DNA of 64,000 nucleotides from Filobasidium wieringae (Eukaryota; Basidiomycota; Tremellomycetes; Filobasidiales; Filobasidiaceae): contig BCIV01000004.1 in assembly GCA_001600055.1 (NCBI GenBank), forward strand, positions 62,001 through 126,000. Direction: 5' to 3'. Both the position numbers and the translations under genes were made by a program. The notes under the pieces are model-generated. The model saw only the letters and a program-made list of their open reading frames with translations, was not told where the DNA came from and searched no databases. Positions 1 to 12,386 of this stretch are shown in pieces. Position 1 is the stretch's first letter; the number at the start of each line of letters is the position of its first letter.

Positions 1-277
1 AAGCTTCAGATTCCAGGTAGACTGGGTTGTTGCACTTCTCACACGGGACCTTGAAATTCGGGAGTTCCGCCACCCAATCAGCTCCCTTATACGATCTGTC
101 CCATACCCACGATGGGACCTCTTGTATGCTGACGCGTGGCAAAGTCGGCTCGTCTTCCAGGAGTCGGATACTTTCGTCTTTGCTATAGTCGAGAGGACAA
201 CGATCCTCGATCATGTGACTAACGGATGGCTCTCCGTCGTAAGAGTCCTCACAAGCGGAAGTTCGAGAATCAGCCAT
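1..277 (-). CDS. Hypothetical protein, N-terminal part (runs off left edge)
   Basis: An open frame of 92 codons begins at an ATG at 277 (protein start MADSRTSACEDSYDGEP) and continues without a stop to the left edge. The piece is rich in acidic residues and ends with a CxxC pair (PCEKCN) that could begin a zinc-binding motif. No other in-frame ATG lies just upstream. Codon use resembles the neighbouring genes. I do not recognise the family. The gene is divergent from the membrane protein gene at 1582, with a 1.3-kb intergenic region between them. The existence of the gene is likely; the start is a simple first-ATG choice. Confidence 0.55.
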   Translation of the reverse strand, partial: MADSRTSACEDSYDGEPSVSHMIEDRCPLDYSKDESIRLLEDEPTLPRVSIQEVPSWVWDRSYKGADWVAELPNFKVPCEKCNNPVYLESEA

Positions 278-1581
278 ATCACCGATGGAAGCGGGCCCAG
301 TGGAATTGCTGTGTGAGGAAATCGTGTTACCGTGGACTGTTTGTATATATGGACGAGTGAATTTCACTTCGACACAGTTCTGGGGTATCATCAGAATCTC
401 CAACTGTCCTATATACTGGCGCGGCTCGTACGCTCGATAACAACATCGCGCGATCATCCATAGTTCCTTTCATTAACGCTTCTCTCCTCAGACTGTAGAC
501 GCCATAGTGATGATATCACCAGGGAAAAGGGAAGTCTTACCTTTGTACCCCTCGACTGCTCATGTGATCATTCGTCAAATCATCTAATCCCCTTCATGCT
601 CGGGTCGAAGGGAAGAAGTCACGTGGTTCATATCCCCTGATAAGCAATCTTTCGGAGAGATCGTTATAGACCCTCATTTGAAGTCGATTCGACCTTTCAA
701 ATAAACCTGGTCTAGTCTACATTGCTCACGTGAATTCATATTGGTCCAGGTACTCTGCTCGGTCTCCTCCCAGTAGAAGCACAATACAGGTAAGGAAAGA
801 TGCACTTAGTAAATATAGCTCATGTTTGCCCATGCGACATCGCCTTTGCATGTCAAGTCCTAAGTTATCCCACGAACATCTCGTTCATAATCAGAACAAT
901 TACTAGGTGTGGAATTGTGGAACGAGCTAGGAGATTCATCTCGAATATACCAGACGCATGGCAGAGAGTAGAGAATGCATGAACGTTTGGTGTTCTTCCG
1001 TGTTTCAGGTCGTTTAGCACGCGATCAAATTTATTTGGATCCGCGCGTTTCGGGTTGTGACGTATATTTGCGTAGGTGTGAACCAGTTTCTTTAGGTCGA
1101 GATTTAAGTGCGTTGAGATGGGTAGGGCGGATTGAACGATTCAGCTTGATATGCAAACTACTGCAACGTATGAAAGCGGTCGGCGAGAGACGATGTTGTT
1201 GTCGAGAAAGGAAGGTAGAAGGTGGAAAGTGGTTGAACAGGCTGATGAAAAGATGTTGATCAACGATCTACTTTCACGGATAACGGTTTGTTTTGATTTG
1301 ATGGGAACGGTCCAGCCGGTTCAAATCTCCGTTCGAGCTTTATAACGGATCGTCATTGTACAAATAGCAACGTCAACGTTACCTCGCTCGCTATGACTTG
1401 AATCGATTGTATCATCGTCCTCGAATCCCTTCACGTCTCTTCACATTCTCTTGTACTCCTCTCTCTTAGCCCGGCACTACCCACCTCTGAACAGCGTTAC
1501 CCGTCGATCCCACAACCTAGCGAAGTAATAGGACCTACTCGCGATACACTCCTTTCACCTACACGTTCACTTCAAACAACA
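278..1581. other. Intergenic region between divergent genes
   Basis: About 1.3 kb with only short, overlapping frames that show no protein-like composition. It should hold the promoters of the partial gene at the left edge and of the membrane protein gene. Two CACGTG hexamers occur, at 620-625 and 727-732. The last 150 bases before 1582 are pyrimidine-rich, as expected of a basidiomycete 5' leader. No tRNA-like A and B boxes were found. Confidence 0.5.
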
Positions 1582-4500
1582 ATGTCCGAACCCGCACCAC
1601 TCCCGCTAGTCTTGACAACCACAATCCCATTGATCCTCGGTCTTCTACCCATCCTCCTCCTCCTCATTGCTCTTATTCATCCCGCTACTCGTTCTCGACT
1701 CACGACCACCTCCATATCTCTTCCAACGCTTTCATCGATTACCAAACAACCGGCAACCACTACAAAGAAGACGTCCAAGATCAGACCCCTCCTTCTGAGC
1801 GCTCAGGGGATCGCGAGTGATCGTAAAAAGATGGTCAGGAGGGAAGATTTTGGGATCACTCCTCGACCTAGTATGGATGGAGATTCTGGCGGTCTTCGTG
1901 GAGTGTTCGGTTCGGTCACTCCTGGCCAAGTCGTCGAGGCTGAAGTGCAAAAGGCGAAAACGGAGACGGGGAATGGGAAAGAAATGATGGTTCGGAACTT
2001 GAAAATCGTGATGATTATGGCTTCAGCTGCGATAATCAGTGGGGTCCTTTATTTGGTATTCGAACCCAAAACGACCTCGAAAGCGGTTCAAATCGCACTA
2101 TCGTTCTCCATCCTTTCTCTCCCCCTTACCATCGGGTGTCTCTTCCTAACCTACCTCACGCCTTCTCTTTCCGCACTATCATCCCCCGTGCTTTTCGGTT
2201 CGATATTCATCCCAACCATCGCCTTGGCTATAATCTCAGCGTTCACCTCCCTTTACCTCACCCTCGCTCTTCCCTTGATCCCTCTCCTCACGCTCTCCGC
2301 TCTTGCTCTCTACCGCCAGTCGTCCCGACCCGGTCGCATCAGGCTGCCTTACGCGGAAGGGGAAAAGAAGCGAGGACTGTTTTCCGGACAGACGGGTCGG
2401 ATTCTAGGATTAGGAGTTAGTGCCAGAGGAAGAGAGGGGGAGATGGAAGTCATGAGACCCGATAGCAGTTGGTTGACCGAGAGTGGTAAGTTTCACATCC
2501 TTTTGTGCCGCAAAAAGATTTTAGGAAGCTGATTTGAGCGAGGGTTCTTGTAGTCGATCAGATTGACGTGACGGAACGATTTTCTTCCTTTTCTTACGAA
2601 TCTTCCGTCAATTCTCCCCGAGGGGGAAACGAAAGGAGGGGAGGTAAACGATCCAATCTACCCGGAGAGGGTTCTTTCGTACTCGGTAACGAGAGCGATT
2701 CCGATTCGGCTCTCCCCACTCCTCGTACCCCTGATCGCGCTTTCACCGCTACAAGGTCGGGTTCTAGACAAAGCACTCATCCTAGAGAAAGCGAAGAACT
2801 TGACCGTTCTCGGAAAAACTCGTGGATCTCTGAACCTTCTAAAACACCTACTTCCTTTGCCTCCTTTTCGTTTGGAGATTTGAACCAACCCGTTCCGGAA
2901 TTACCGACCCCGTATAGGAATAGGAGATCCGAAGATGAAGGTCCATCGATCTTGAAATCGTCCAACCCCCTAGACATGTCCTTTGGGTCTTTGGCTATGC
3001 CTATAGGTTTGAGACCGTTGAGGAACAAGGCGAGTACGTTATCGGAGGAGACGTTCCATTCTGCTATAGACGAGGACGATGAGGGGGATCAAAGTTTCCC
3101 TCGATCGATCAGTATGACGATGAGCGAGACGAACGTAGGTGAATCTAGAGGGAAGAACATCGTTCGAGGTTATCTCTCTGGATATGAAGGTGAAGAGGGG
3201 GAAGAACTTAGGGATGAAGACCATATTAGGGACGAGATCAGAGCGAGAGCTAGTTCGGAGAGTAAACGTAGTCGCGCTCCTTCCCCGCTCGGAAGTCCTC
3301 CTCCTACGCCTCTTCCCCCTTGTCCTACTTCTGCACGGATCGGTAGACCGAGGGCTGCAAGTGAGACGAGCCGGATCGGAAAGGAGATCATCCGATCGGG
3401 TTCGAGCTTGGCTGGATCTAGACCAGGATCGACCGTACCTCAATACATCACTATGCCCATCAAGAACGAACCCGGACCCCTTCCTTCCGCTTCCAGAGCG
3501 TTCTCCCCCTTCTCGTACAACTCTATACTGACACCCGCTACATCGGCATTCGGACTGAATGAAAAGTTCTCGACCGATCCTTTGCTCCTCCCTGGAGGAA
3601 GTAGCGGAAGGATGACCTCGAATGGGTACAACAATCAGGCCGATATCGATCAGATCATCGAGGCTGCTGATATGGCGAACGAATCTTCGTTGATGGAAGA
3701 GAAGAGTAAAGCTTCCGGAAGGCTCAAACTGTGTTATATAGTGGCCTTGATCGGGTTATGGGTTTCTTGGGTGAGTTCTGAATTTATTGGTTCCCGTGGA
3801 CCGAGGCTGATCGTGTCATATCACAGGGACTCGCGGTTCCTATCCTGCTAGATTTAGGGGCAGAGATGGCAAAGACCGCCGCGACCCTATATTTGGTAGC
3901 TGTCATCGCTCCTACTCCCCTTTTGTTCAGCTTGGTTCTCCTCTCCCGACACATCCCTTCCGAAGCCTTCCCTGTGAACGGTAAAAGCGAGAAAAGGCGT
4001 TACGATGAAAAACGAAACTCGTTGCAGTCGGTCCGAAGCGGACTGGCTAGGATCGCGGACATGTCCAGCCGCTCGATCATCCCGGATTCGGAAGTACATC
4101 GACGTACCCCTGCGAGCTGGGCTGCTGCGTTCCCGAAGCTATCGAAAGTCGGTTACAAGCGCTCTTCGCCTGTTCCTACCAAACAGGGAGCGGGGGATGT
4201 CGATCTAGAGCACGCTCGCTCAGGTGACGTGCAGATGGACCGTCTGTCGCGCGATGTGTGGCTCGAACAAGGTCATGCGCGACGTTCTTCGGGCAAGATC
4301 GATAGGTTCATCAGCATGATGGCACCGCATCCTCAATTGCAAATGATGTCTCCACCTCGATCTGCAAGTGCTCCTCCCGTCGATCCTGACGCGACTCCAC
4401 GTCCCATCAAGCGGATGTCTTCTCAGATACCTACCGGAAAGCCGATCGACATGTCACCGTTATCGTTCCGCGAGACTTTATCGTACGACTGCTATCCAGC

Positions 4501-6684
4501 GCACGAGTTGAAGCCCCCTCCCACGATCGAGGTCGATACGCCTACGAAATGTGATAGATCATTCAACAGACATAGTATCGCAACAAGCCCAGGTGCGAAG
4601 AGCGTTAAAGCTGCGAAAGTGCAGACTGCGGTACGCGGACGGATGAGCAAACCTCCTGTTTTCATGTTTGGCGGCAGTCAGGGCGATATGATCATGACTC
4701 CCCGACAATCGATGGAAGCGGCTGGACTTGTGGATGAAAGCCAAGGCCAAATCCTTGGGACCCAGGTTTCAGGGCAGATTTCGGACACGCAGCCAGCTCA
4801 ACTCGACGAAGGACTTTCACTGCCTCTTGCCAAACGCGCGAGCCAGATCTCAGAACAAGGGGTGGATCCCAAGCAACGTCGCCGAAGAACATTCGACTTT
4901 GCCCGAAATCTCTTGAGCAAGGCGAAGCCAGTGGTAGATGAGGGCCTCGAGATGCAAGAGAAAGATTCAAGGTAGGTCGACTGTGCTAAGCATCTGCTTG
5001 CGGCTCACTAATCTTCTACTGCCATAGCCGCGTTATGGTCCCTGAAGCTCAACCTCATGAGACTCCCGGTAATAGGACTTCGAGCTCTACAAGACCGTCC
5101 ATGGATCTCCCGCCGTTCCGCCCGTCACTGGATTTCGTACCTCCACCTCTGCCCACTCATGGCTTTTCGAGCTCCTTGGATCTTGGTCGAGCATCATTGG
5201 ACTTTGGGTCACCAGCGGCAGTCATGCACTCTACACCTCACAACAAGGAGACCGATTTGAGAAGACGAGGGAGTCACAAGAGTAACCACAGTTTACCCAC
5301 TTTGACTCCTAAAACCGGTTTGCTCGAAGAAGTGAAAGTAGCGCTGAAACAGTACGGACGGTCCATTGATACCCCTGCCAAGCCAACTGCAGACAAGAAG
5401 AGAGCACCGATCAAGAGAAAGTCTTCCGGTGATGGTAATAAGCTATCCAAGAGTCCTTTGAAGGGTATCTTGAAGTCTCGGCCCAGCCTGGATTCACTAG
5501 CGGCTGGTATCGACTTGCCACCTATTCCGACCCAGATGAAGAAGGCTGCTAACAAGGAGACCAAAGCGGCTCAGAGATTGTCGAAAGGACAGGTGGACAA
5601 GGTTGTCAACTCCCAACCTGCTCAAGCTTCCACGTCGAATCCACCTCAGACTCCGCCCGTGGTCAAGTCCACATCTCAACGTGTAGATGTGCAGCATACA
5701 CCTTTGTACCCCGTTTCGGAGCAAGACGAAACTTCTATTCACTCTTCTCTAAACTTTTCTGCTCCCAGGTCTGTGGGTCACGAAACCAACCAGATGGAGC
5801 ACCTCGATCCGCTACAGACCGACGAAAGAGGATTACCGCTTGATGCGATCGAACTGAGCTTTGAACACGATGAAGCTGGATTGGAAGAGATGGAGATGGT
5901 TTTGACTCGATTGAATCGGGAGAGTACGGAAATGTACATGTCTGCTAGTGCGGATATCTCTTTTGCGCCATCCTTGAAAGGGTCGCTACCTCCTACGCTT
6001 GCCGAACGTGCTTCAGAAGAGCACCTACGCTTACCTGCCACGAGCGCCAACAAATTCTCGACGGATACTTTCGCAACGATGGAATCCATCAACTCGGTCG
6101 ATCCGGTTCACGATTCACCTTCTCCCGCTATCCACCCTCATCCCAGCCGAGCTAGTCTGAACCTCGCCTATTCTGCTGGACCAGCTGAAACGAGCGTGAA
6201 TAAGTCCGTTCGCACCAGTGTGCATGGGAACAACCAGATTTTAAAAGTCCAGCCCGTCCCTGTCAGAGCCGGATTACGACCCCTAATCCTCGGTCAAATC
6301 TTGAGGGGAGAAAGGGAAAGCGTCGTTTTGGGTCCATCGCAGGATCAAAACCTTGCCGTTCCCGACAAGACTGGGAAGGAGGAACACGAGCGTGGGGACT
6401 CTGTGTTCAAGTTCGACGACGCCGAGGAAGACACTTTGTTCACCGTCAGCCCTGTGAAGAAGATCAGGCGTAAACCGCTCGCCGATCTCTCCCACGCTCA
6501 ATCACAAGATCCACGGTCTAGGGAGATCTCGTGTGGTGAGCCCCGGGAGGGGCCGAAAGGCACACAGCCTCGGGAAAGCAAGGATCGGAGCCGATCTCCT
6601 TCAAAGATCGTCGGTCCTCGACCTTCATCCCGTACAGGAACTCGACCTTATGCGCCTACGACTGCAAGATCAGTCAGGATATGA
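1582..6684 (+). CDS. Seven-helix membrane protein with a very long disordered tail, 4 exons
   Basis: Four exons join in phase: 1582-2485, 2554-3770, 3827-4971 and 5028-6684, giving about 1,640 residues. A hydrophobic helix lies at the N-terminus (PLVLTTTIPLILGLLP). Four more follow around residues 135-250 (exon 1), and a hydrophobic pair spans the exon 2/3 junction (LKLCYIVALIGLWVSW, then TAATLYLVAVIAPTPLL). Seven membrane segments are therefore plausible. A Ser/Pro-rich loop of about 380 residues separates the two groups. The last ~900 residues are low-complexity and charged, with many basic and SP/TP sites, so probably a cytoplasmic phospho-regulated tail. I do not recognise a named family, and no catalytic motif is visible. 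The 3' end is uncertain (see the next region). All three intron phases agree with the flanking frames. Confidence 0.8.
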
Positions 6685-7432
6685 ATATGATTGCAAGGTG
6701 AGTCCCAACCGGAGCTGCGAGTAGTCATCGGATTCGCCCGCTGACTCGGGTTACTTCCGCCGCTCAGACGATCCCAGATCAGGAAAAGGGGAATTTTCTC
6801 TGAGAGAACGACTACTACTAGGAAACTTCCGGATGTTGAGAAGTTTCGACTGCGCTAAGAATGGAAATGAGATACGATCACACGCAAGGGAGTTTGTTTC
6901 CTTGATTAGGAGGATAACCTTGTGCATGCAGCTTACGACAGGATAGACGATTGGTCGATTGATCCGAGCGATCAAGGAGGGAGAATTTAACGTAGAGGAC
7001 ATGATTCTCGAATCACTTTGTATCATATGCTCTGATGTGTAGTCATAGGAATGTCATCCAAACCATCACATCCATCTTGTTTACATCTCGACCTCTTGTA
7101 ATCTACGATAACCTTTCGTCCCTCGACCTGTTTCAAACTCCCACGCAAGGGAGATTCGCAAGCCTCGAGAGATCAACAGCAAACAACCCCCGCTCTTCAC
7201 GATCCACGTGTCGCTCCCCGTCATATCTTTCGCCCTGTCTCGCAAGCGAGGACCGAGCCACGCCATCCGATTCCGGAAATCCTCACGCTCCCAGGCCTAG
7301 AGCCCGCCCGGTTCGCACAGCTCGATGATGAATTTACGTCACCGAGGGGATTCATCAATCGGGATCCTCCTTTTCCCCCTCGAGCTAGAGCTTTGGCGAC
7401 TAGGCAGGAGAGGGACAGGGCGGCTAGAAGAT
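6685..7432 (+). other. 3' region with an intron-like segment and a possible extra coding exon
   Basis: Directly after the TGA at 6682-6684 there is a good intron-like segment (donor GTGAGT at 6698, GCTGAC branch-like motif, acceptor GCTCAG near 6768). Further on, about 7109-7432, one frame stays open and ends at TGA with protein-like content (for example FAQLDDEFTSPRGFINRD and a final RQERDRAARR). These could be a spliced 3' UTR, an alternative C-terminus of the upstream membrane protein, or the last exon of a separate gene. I could not find a splice path that joins them cleanly to the upstream frame, so they are not called as CDS. Confidence 0.3.
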
Positions 7433-8779
7433 GAGGTTTTCGCTAGGGGTTCTTAGGGTTCCGGGAGAAAGGGATGGGGAGGAGAGAGGGGGGCAAGGAA
7501 TGAGGGAGCGGTACGTCAGGGAATTTAGGTTGGGACAGATCCACATTCACAGGGGGATGGGGTGGGGTTTGTATTCGACAAGCTCGATATGGATTGGGAC
7601 ATACCGGTCAGATACTTGCAGATATATGCATTCGAAAGCCACCTTGGCTCCGGACTTTCTGCAATAGACGCCACTCGTTGATAATCTACTGACCACCGAC
7701 TCTTGCCCAAACGCCATCTCACTCACTCACTCACTGTGGTTGATTCCAGGGAACCAACTTTCAACTACGCAGCAAATCGATCGCACCATCTTGTTTACTT
7801 CCCAAACAAAACTCTGAAATAATCAACAAGAACCTCCGACATCTTATTCCTCCTACACTATTCTTACCACTTGGCCCTCTCCGTCTGGCCCTTATTTCGT
7901 ACCGTACATATACCCTCCAGCCCACAGGCTACACAAGGAAGAACCGGCCGGGCCCTTACCTTCCGGAAGTTTAATACGTTCGGAGGATTTCTTTCCTCCA
8001 CGATCTCGACCCGGTTTGCGTTTCTTGTCCTTGTGACAAATCGATCCAGACTTGGCGGGTCAGGGAGTGATCCTATCACTATCACTGTTACACTGCTGTT
8101 ATAGCGGTAGTACGTTCGCTTTGATCGAGTTGAACTGGGAAGATTAGCTGGCTGGACCAGTTCCCGGGAATCACATCGGGCTCGCTCGTATACACTCTAT
8201 CTGTTCGCTCTTATCTCACAATCACTCTCGCTATCTCTACCGACGATCGTTCCCTCTTCGACGCTTTCTCACACACACACTATCTACCGACCACCGACAC
8301 TTATCGGGCTATCCCTTGCCACTCCTCGATATCTGAAACGCCGCACTAAACAATAAAGGATCATCCCCATCAATCTTTCCCCTGATCATCAAATTGACAC
8401 GCTCTCACTAATTTATCAGCTGAGACCGTTGATCCGATCGTCCGATTGATCACCACCCCGACCGAACCTTCGTCTCACCGACCCTTCGACCGATCATCCA
8501 TCCCTGCATCCTTGTGACGTGCCGAACGGAGAAGGAGCACGGAACCGAGTTCAATCTGATCATCGGCACAGCAACGGAAAACAATCTATCGTACCCGCAC
8601 GGTCGTGTTTCAGCCCAGCTCTCGCTACGGTCCTACGCCACGCAATTAAAAGAGGAAAGGAGGGTGATAGAGCGTCATCGCCCGAGGTCCCTTTGAAACA
8701 TCCGATCGATTACCCTTTTCATTGTTGAACGTTATAAACCTTAAATCATCGCTATCAGCTTTTATTGGGCAGCAATAAC
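7433..8779 (+). other. Intergenic region and start of a long 5' leader
   Basis: No gene is supported here. The stretch has a CACT tandem repeat around 7718-7735, a short CA run near 8270-8280, and long C/T-rich tracts from about 8200 onward. These are typical of promoters and leaders in this group of fungi. It most likely contains the promoter and the first untranslated exon of the gene whose coding part begins at 9618. Confidence 0.4.
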
Positions 8780-8837
8780 GTGAGTCGAGGTCGTCGTTGT
8801 GGTTTGTCAGATCGGTCATAGCTGATTCTCACTTCAG
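8780..8837 (+). other. Probable 5'-UTR intron
   Basis: A 58-nt segment with donor GTGAGT, a GCTGATTC branch-like motif and acceptor CTTCAG. It lies in non-coding, pyrimidine-rich sequence upstream of the coding start at 9618 and fits the size of the other introns in this window. Confidence 0.45.
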
Positions 8838-9014
8838 GAACTCGTCGTTCTCGTCATCCGCAACAGTCATCAATACATAAACAAATCAACAACCATCATC
8901 ACCTCCAACTCTCTTTAAATCTCCACACTACTCGCTACTCGACGACCAAAATCAAAAGGCAGCGCGACAAGTTCAGGTCGACTTGAGAACGGCCCATCAC
9001 TCTCAAACGATATC

Positions 9015-9594
9015 GTAAGTACCCGTCATTCCTCCTTCCTACACCTCTGCTCTGTTCCCGTCGGTTCCTCTTCCTTTTCACGTCACCTCGACTTACTCCC
9101 GTCGACGTGACGCTCTTGGACCCCGACTTCACGTGCATCTCACGTTCTTCATCTGCGAGTCTCGCTACTAGAAAACCTCGTGCCAGTCGTGCTTCTCACT
9201 CCGACTCCCATCCCACGTGAGAAAAGCGAATCGCCTATACTCTCCATCATGACCTCCGACCTCTCTCTACCATTCACCTAAACGTGATGGTACAAGCGAT
9301 CTCGTGGTCCAAAACCGATCGAAGACACGGACCGGAGAAAGAGCTGGCGGAAGTTGTGATCGGTTCCTTCCACCCGGAATGGCGTTCTCCGTTGTTGCTC
9401 AAGGTTGATCATCAGGCAACTTCAAGTTCCCGAGCTGGGTTCATAAAATATTCTTCCTATGCCGTTTCAATCGGAGAAGATCAGCCTGGGCACGGGCATG
9501 ATCGATGTCATGATGGATGGAAGATATAGATAACTGCAGACGGGTTTGAAGAGGATGATGCTGATCCTCGTTTCCCCTGTCCTTACATCTACAG
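9015..9594 (+). other. Probable long 5'-UTR intron
   Basis: Donor GTAAGT at 9015 and a strong pyrimidine-rich acceptor (CCTTACATCTACAG) ending at 9594 define a roughly 580-nt intron. It ends 23 bases before the ATG at 9618, which is why that ATG is preferred over one at 9546 that would be inside the intron. The segment holds two CACGTG hexamers (9130-9135 and 9214-9219). Confidence 0.45.
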
Positions 9595-9617
9595 TCTCAA
9601 CCTCACAACCTCGCTTT

Positions 9618-10976
9618 ATGCAGAACATCCTTTCCCCCCTCTCGCACTCACAAATGCAACAATCACATCGTCGACCAAGACGTACCGCCACCCTCCCGCT
9701 CACTCTCAACACGGACGGTCTCAATCTAGAAGCTCCTACCGATTTCTCTTTCCCTTCCGGTCTATGTTCCCCGCCCCCCAATGCTCATACCGCTTTCGAG
9801 TTCCCATTGCCTGGCGAGCCGGCGAAGAAGAGGGAGGTGGATGAGGGCATGGAGTTGGAGCTGGAGCTGGAGGAGAAGAAGGAGAGGGTTTTGGATTTAA
9901 CAATCGTCGTTCCCGGGATCATCCTCAGTGAGTCGTGATCTGTTTGGACATCGATGGTGTGGGTAAAACAGACCAGCTTACCTCATCCTCGTCCTCGAAC
10001 AGCCCCACCAAAACCGGGTAAAACGTACAAACTGTTGGAATCCCAATCGATCCCTAACCCCTTCATCCCCTCCACCCCTCTCACTCGACCATCCTTCCCT
10101 TCCCTCCTCTCCTTCTCCCCATTCTCCAGCCCCTCCAAATCTTCACGCCGTTCCAGACGTACGGAACCCGGTACGGAATTAGCAGGGCTCGGGTTCGGGA
10201 TGGATGAGGAAAACTTGACGAGGGGTGACAAACCTAGAAGATCGTTCTCCCTCCCTTCATCCATCAATACTGCTCTCGATTGGGCGCTTTCGGGTAACGG
10301 GAACGGGACCGGATCGGCTCCCAGTTCCCCGACTAGTAAGAAAGGATTCGCCTTTTCCACGGCGGAAAAGGAGAAGAGGTTGGAGTTGGAAAAGACGACG
10401 GAGAGGGGGTATTCGTTACCCCTGATCACTAGTACCGGATTGTTTTCCCCTCCCGCTAGCGTGACTGGGTTCCCCTCCGGTTCATCCGCTCTGACTCATC
10501 TCCCGACCCGAAGCAAGACCCCTTACGTTCCTCGACGGAGAACGACGAATAGGTCTCCCCTCATCATCCTCCTTTTTCCCCTGTTCATCATCACGCTTCA
10601 TATTTACTTTTCATTCGTCGATGAGAGGTTCATGAAGACCGGTCGGGATTTCGTCTTCGGTAGTCCTCTCGCTCATCGACACAAATATACCTCCGAGGTG
10701 AATTTGGACATGCACGACGTCTGGCTGAAATTCGAGGAGAAGATGTCGTCCTCGATCCACGGGAGGGAAGATGTTTCCGATCCCGATCCCAAGGGGGGGA
10801 AGGGGAATAAGAGTAGGGAGGAGAAGAAGGCGTTGAAGAGGGATACGAAGCGGAGGTTCTTCAGGCAGCGGGAGGAATGGGAGGAGGAAAAGGCGGGGAT
10901 GGATCAGGGGAACGATGTCGTCGCTTTCCTCAAGGGGATCCAGGACGCCGCTCTCCAAGGGATCGAGATCCATTGA
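9618..10976 (+). CDS. Hypothetical single-pass membrane protein, 2 exons
   Basis: Exons 9618-9927 and 10003-10976 join in phase (A|CC codon) to give 427 residues. The first two thirds are Pro/Ser/Thr-rich and probably disordered. One clear hydrophobic segment (PLIILLFPLFIITLHIYF) lies around residues 295-315. It is followed by a charged, helical C-terminus with a Lys/Glu/Arg-rich stretch (REEKKALKRDTKRRFFRQRE) that may form a coiled coil. No signal peptide is visible, so a type II or tail-proximal membrane orientation is likely. I do not recognise the family. An in-frame ATG at 9546 would add 24 residues but falls in the predicted leader intron. The long spliced leader suggests post-transcriptional control, which is inference. 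Confidence 0.7.
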
Positions 10977-11435
10977 ACCTCCACCTTCAAAGCTTGCCCT
11001 TTCTTTTCCTCCTCGTTTTCTCTTCTCTTTCCGGGTTTTCATGGGGTTTCGCCTGGTACGGCACACAAATATAGAGACAGCTTCGTACAGAACTGGTATA
11101 ATATAGACAAGAGCGGGCGGGGACGATCGAGGTCATCCGGCCCGACCCGCTCACATAAATTTTCCCATGTAGCTATCAAACAACGTAGAGCCAGTCGAAC
11201 GACTAGGTAACCCAACAATATGTGTATTGAATATCGAATGAAAGTTATATACCGTGTAGGGGTGGGTCAAATGATGCCGAGAGACATGCCGACCATCGGA
11301 TGCAAATCGCATGGTTCGTCAGTGCACCGGATAGTTAGATCGACCCTTGTTCATCCTGAAATTCAGCGACTTGCCGCTTTCCCAATCGACTGACAGACCT
11401 GCAACGACTCTATAACAATCCTCTACTCACATCAA
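10977..11435. other. Intergenic region
   Basis: About 460 bases holding the 3' UTR of the membrane protein gene and the promoter and leader of the MIX23-like gene. No open frame with protein-like content and no structured RNA was seen. Confidence 0.45.
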
Positions 11436-12386
11436 ATGTCCAGTTCAAGATCATCCCGCGATCATCCAGGTGAATTGCCTTTCGGAACCGCCAGTGCTTA
11501 TGCAGATACATTCCTCTCGCCTAGGAAGGAGATCTCCGTATCGCCTTCAACGTGTTATCAACTCAGCGAATTCAAAGGTCAGCTCCCACACTGGTACTAC
11601 GCTCTGGTACTATACTTATCGTCCTCTCATGCATACTGTTCATGTAATACAGATATTATGAAGCAATATAGAAAACTGGACGATACGATCGTTATCAAGC
11701 TGAATCGATCGAATGCAGCTAGAAGAGATTCGAATAGACTCAAGGGGGTCCCATCGTAAGCAATCACTGTGGCTGAACATTCATGGTCCGAAGTCAACAG
11801 CGGGCTAACTCTGCTTCCTTTCGTTATAGAACGGACGGCCAAGATGAGATGTGTCTGGTACTGTGGCGAGAGATGATCGGTAAGTCCAGCTATGATCAAC
11901 TTTTGTACCCACCCATCCCTGACGACAGATCTTCAACTCGCGTAATAGCTGGATACGAGGCAAGACAGAAGCTTGTAACATACTGCACGACCGTCGTCAA
12001 TGAGAATCTCACGACGAAAAGAGCGATCCATGTGGAGAATGAGGATCTCAATCGACGGACACCTGTGATGGGCTTGTTTGAGGAGGAGGTACTGGTATGT
12101 ACAATGCCTCTCCTTTCTATACTCTATTTGCATCAGGGAGCTCAGCCGTGTTGGTTCAACGACAGTCGAATCAACTGCATACTGAACAAAGCGTAGAAGC
12201 GATCATCCGGAAACGCTCACTAGAAGGTATGTCATCTCATCTCGTCTCATGTACATTTACCCTTTTACTGAAGAAACTTGCCACCTTTCCTAAACAGCTT
12301 TCAAGTCTTCTTGCAAATTTTTCAGACCTCCTGCCTCGGACGTAAGAGCAAGAGAATGGTGGGATGCGGCCAACCAAGCTCGGTAG
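11436..12386 (+). CDS. MIX23/CCDC58 (Cid2 domain) family mitochondrial protein, 6 exons
   Basis: Spliced from 11436-11577, 11653-11755, 11830-11879, 11949-12098, about 12137-12226 and 12298-12386, giving about 207 residues. The order of blocks matches the Cid2/MIX23 family: TCYQLSEFKDIMKQYRKLDD, then a VIKLNRSNA block, then ALWREMI-like and GYEARQKLVTYCTTVV, and a C-terminal helix QSVEAIIRKRSLEAFKSSCKFF before a short tail. MIX23 in yeast and CCDC58 in animals act in mitochondrial protein import through the intermembrane-space oxidation route; Cid2 was named in fission yeast from caffeine sensitivity. Cysteine positions inside YCTTVV and TCYQL fit the family's twin-cysteine pattern. All phases agree, but the donor at about 12098 (GTACAA) is weak and the exon 5 start could be 12146. 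Confidence 0.75.

Noticed and set aside
800..1345. Three overlapping frames of 60-94 codons
   Set aside because: Mixed hydrophobic and Cys/Arg-rich content without splice sites or motifs. Treated as chance in intergenic sequence.
1310..1345. A GGTTCAAATC-like B box that could mark a tRNA
   Set aside because: No A box at the right distance and no cloverleaf fold could be drawn.
9546..9617. Upstream ATG of the single-helix membrane protein
   Set aside because: It falls inside a likely leader intron that ends at 9594, so the ATG at 9618 was preferred.
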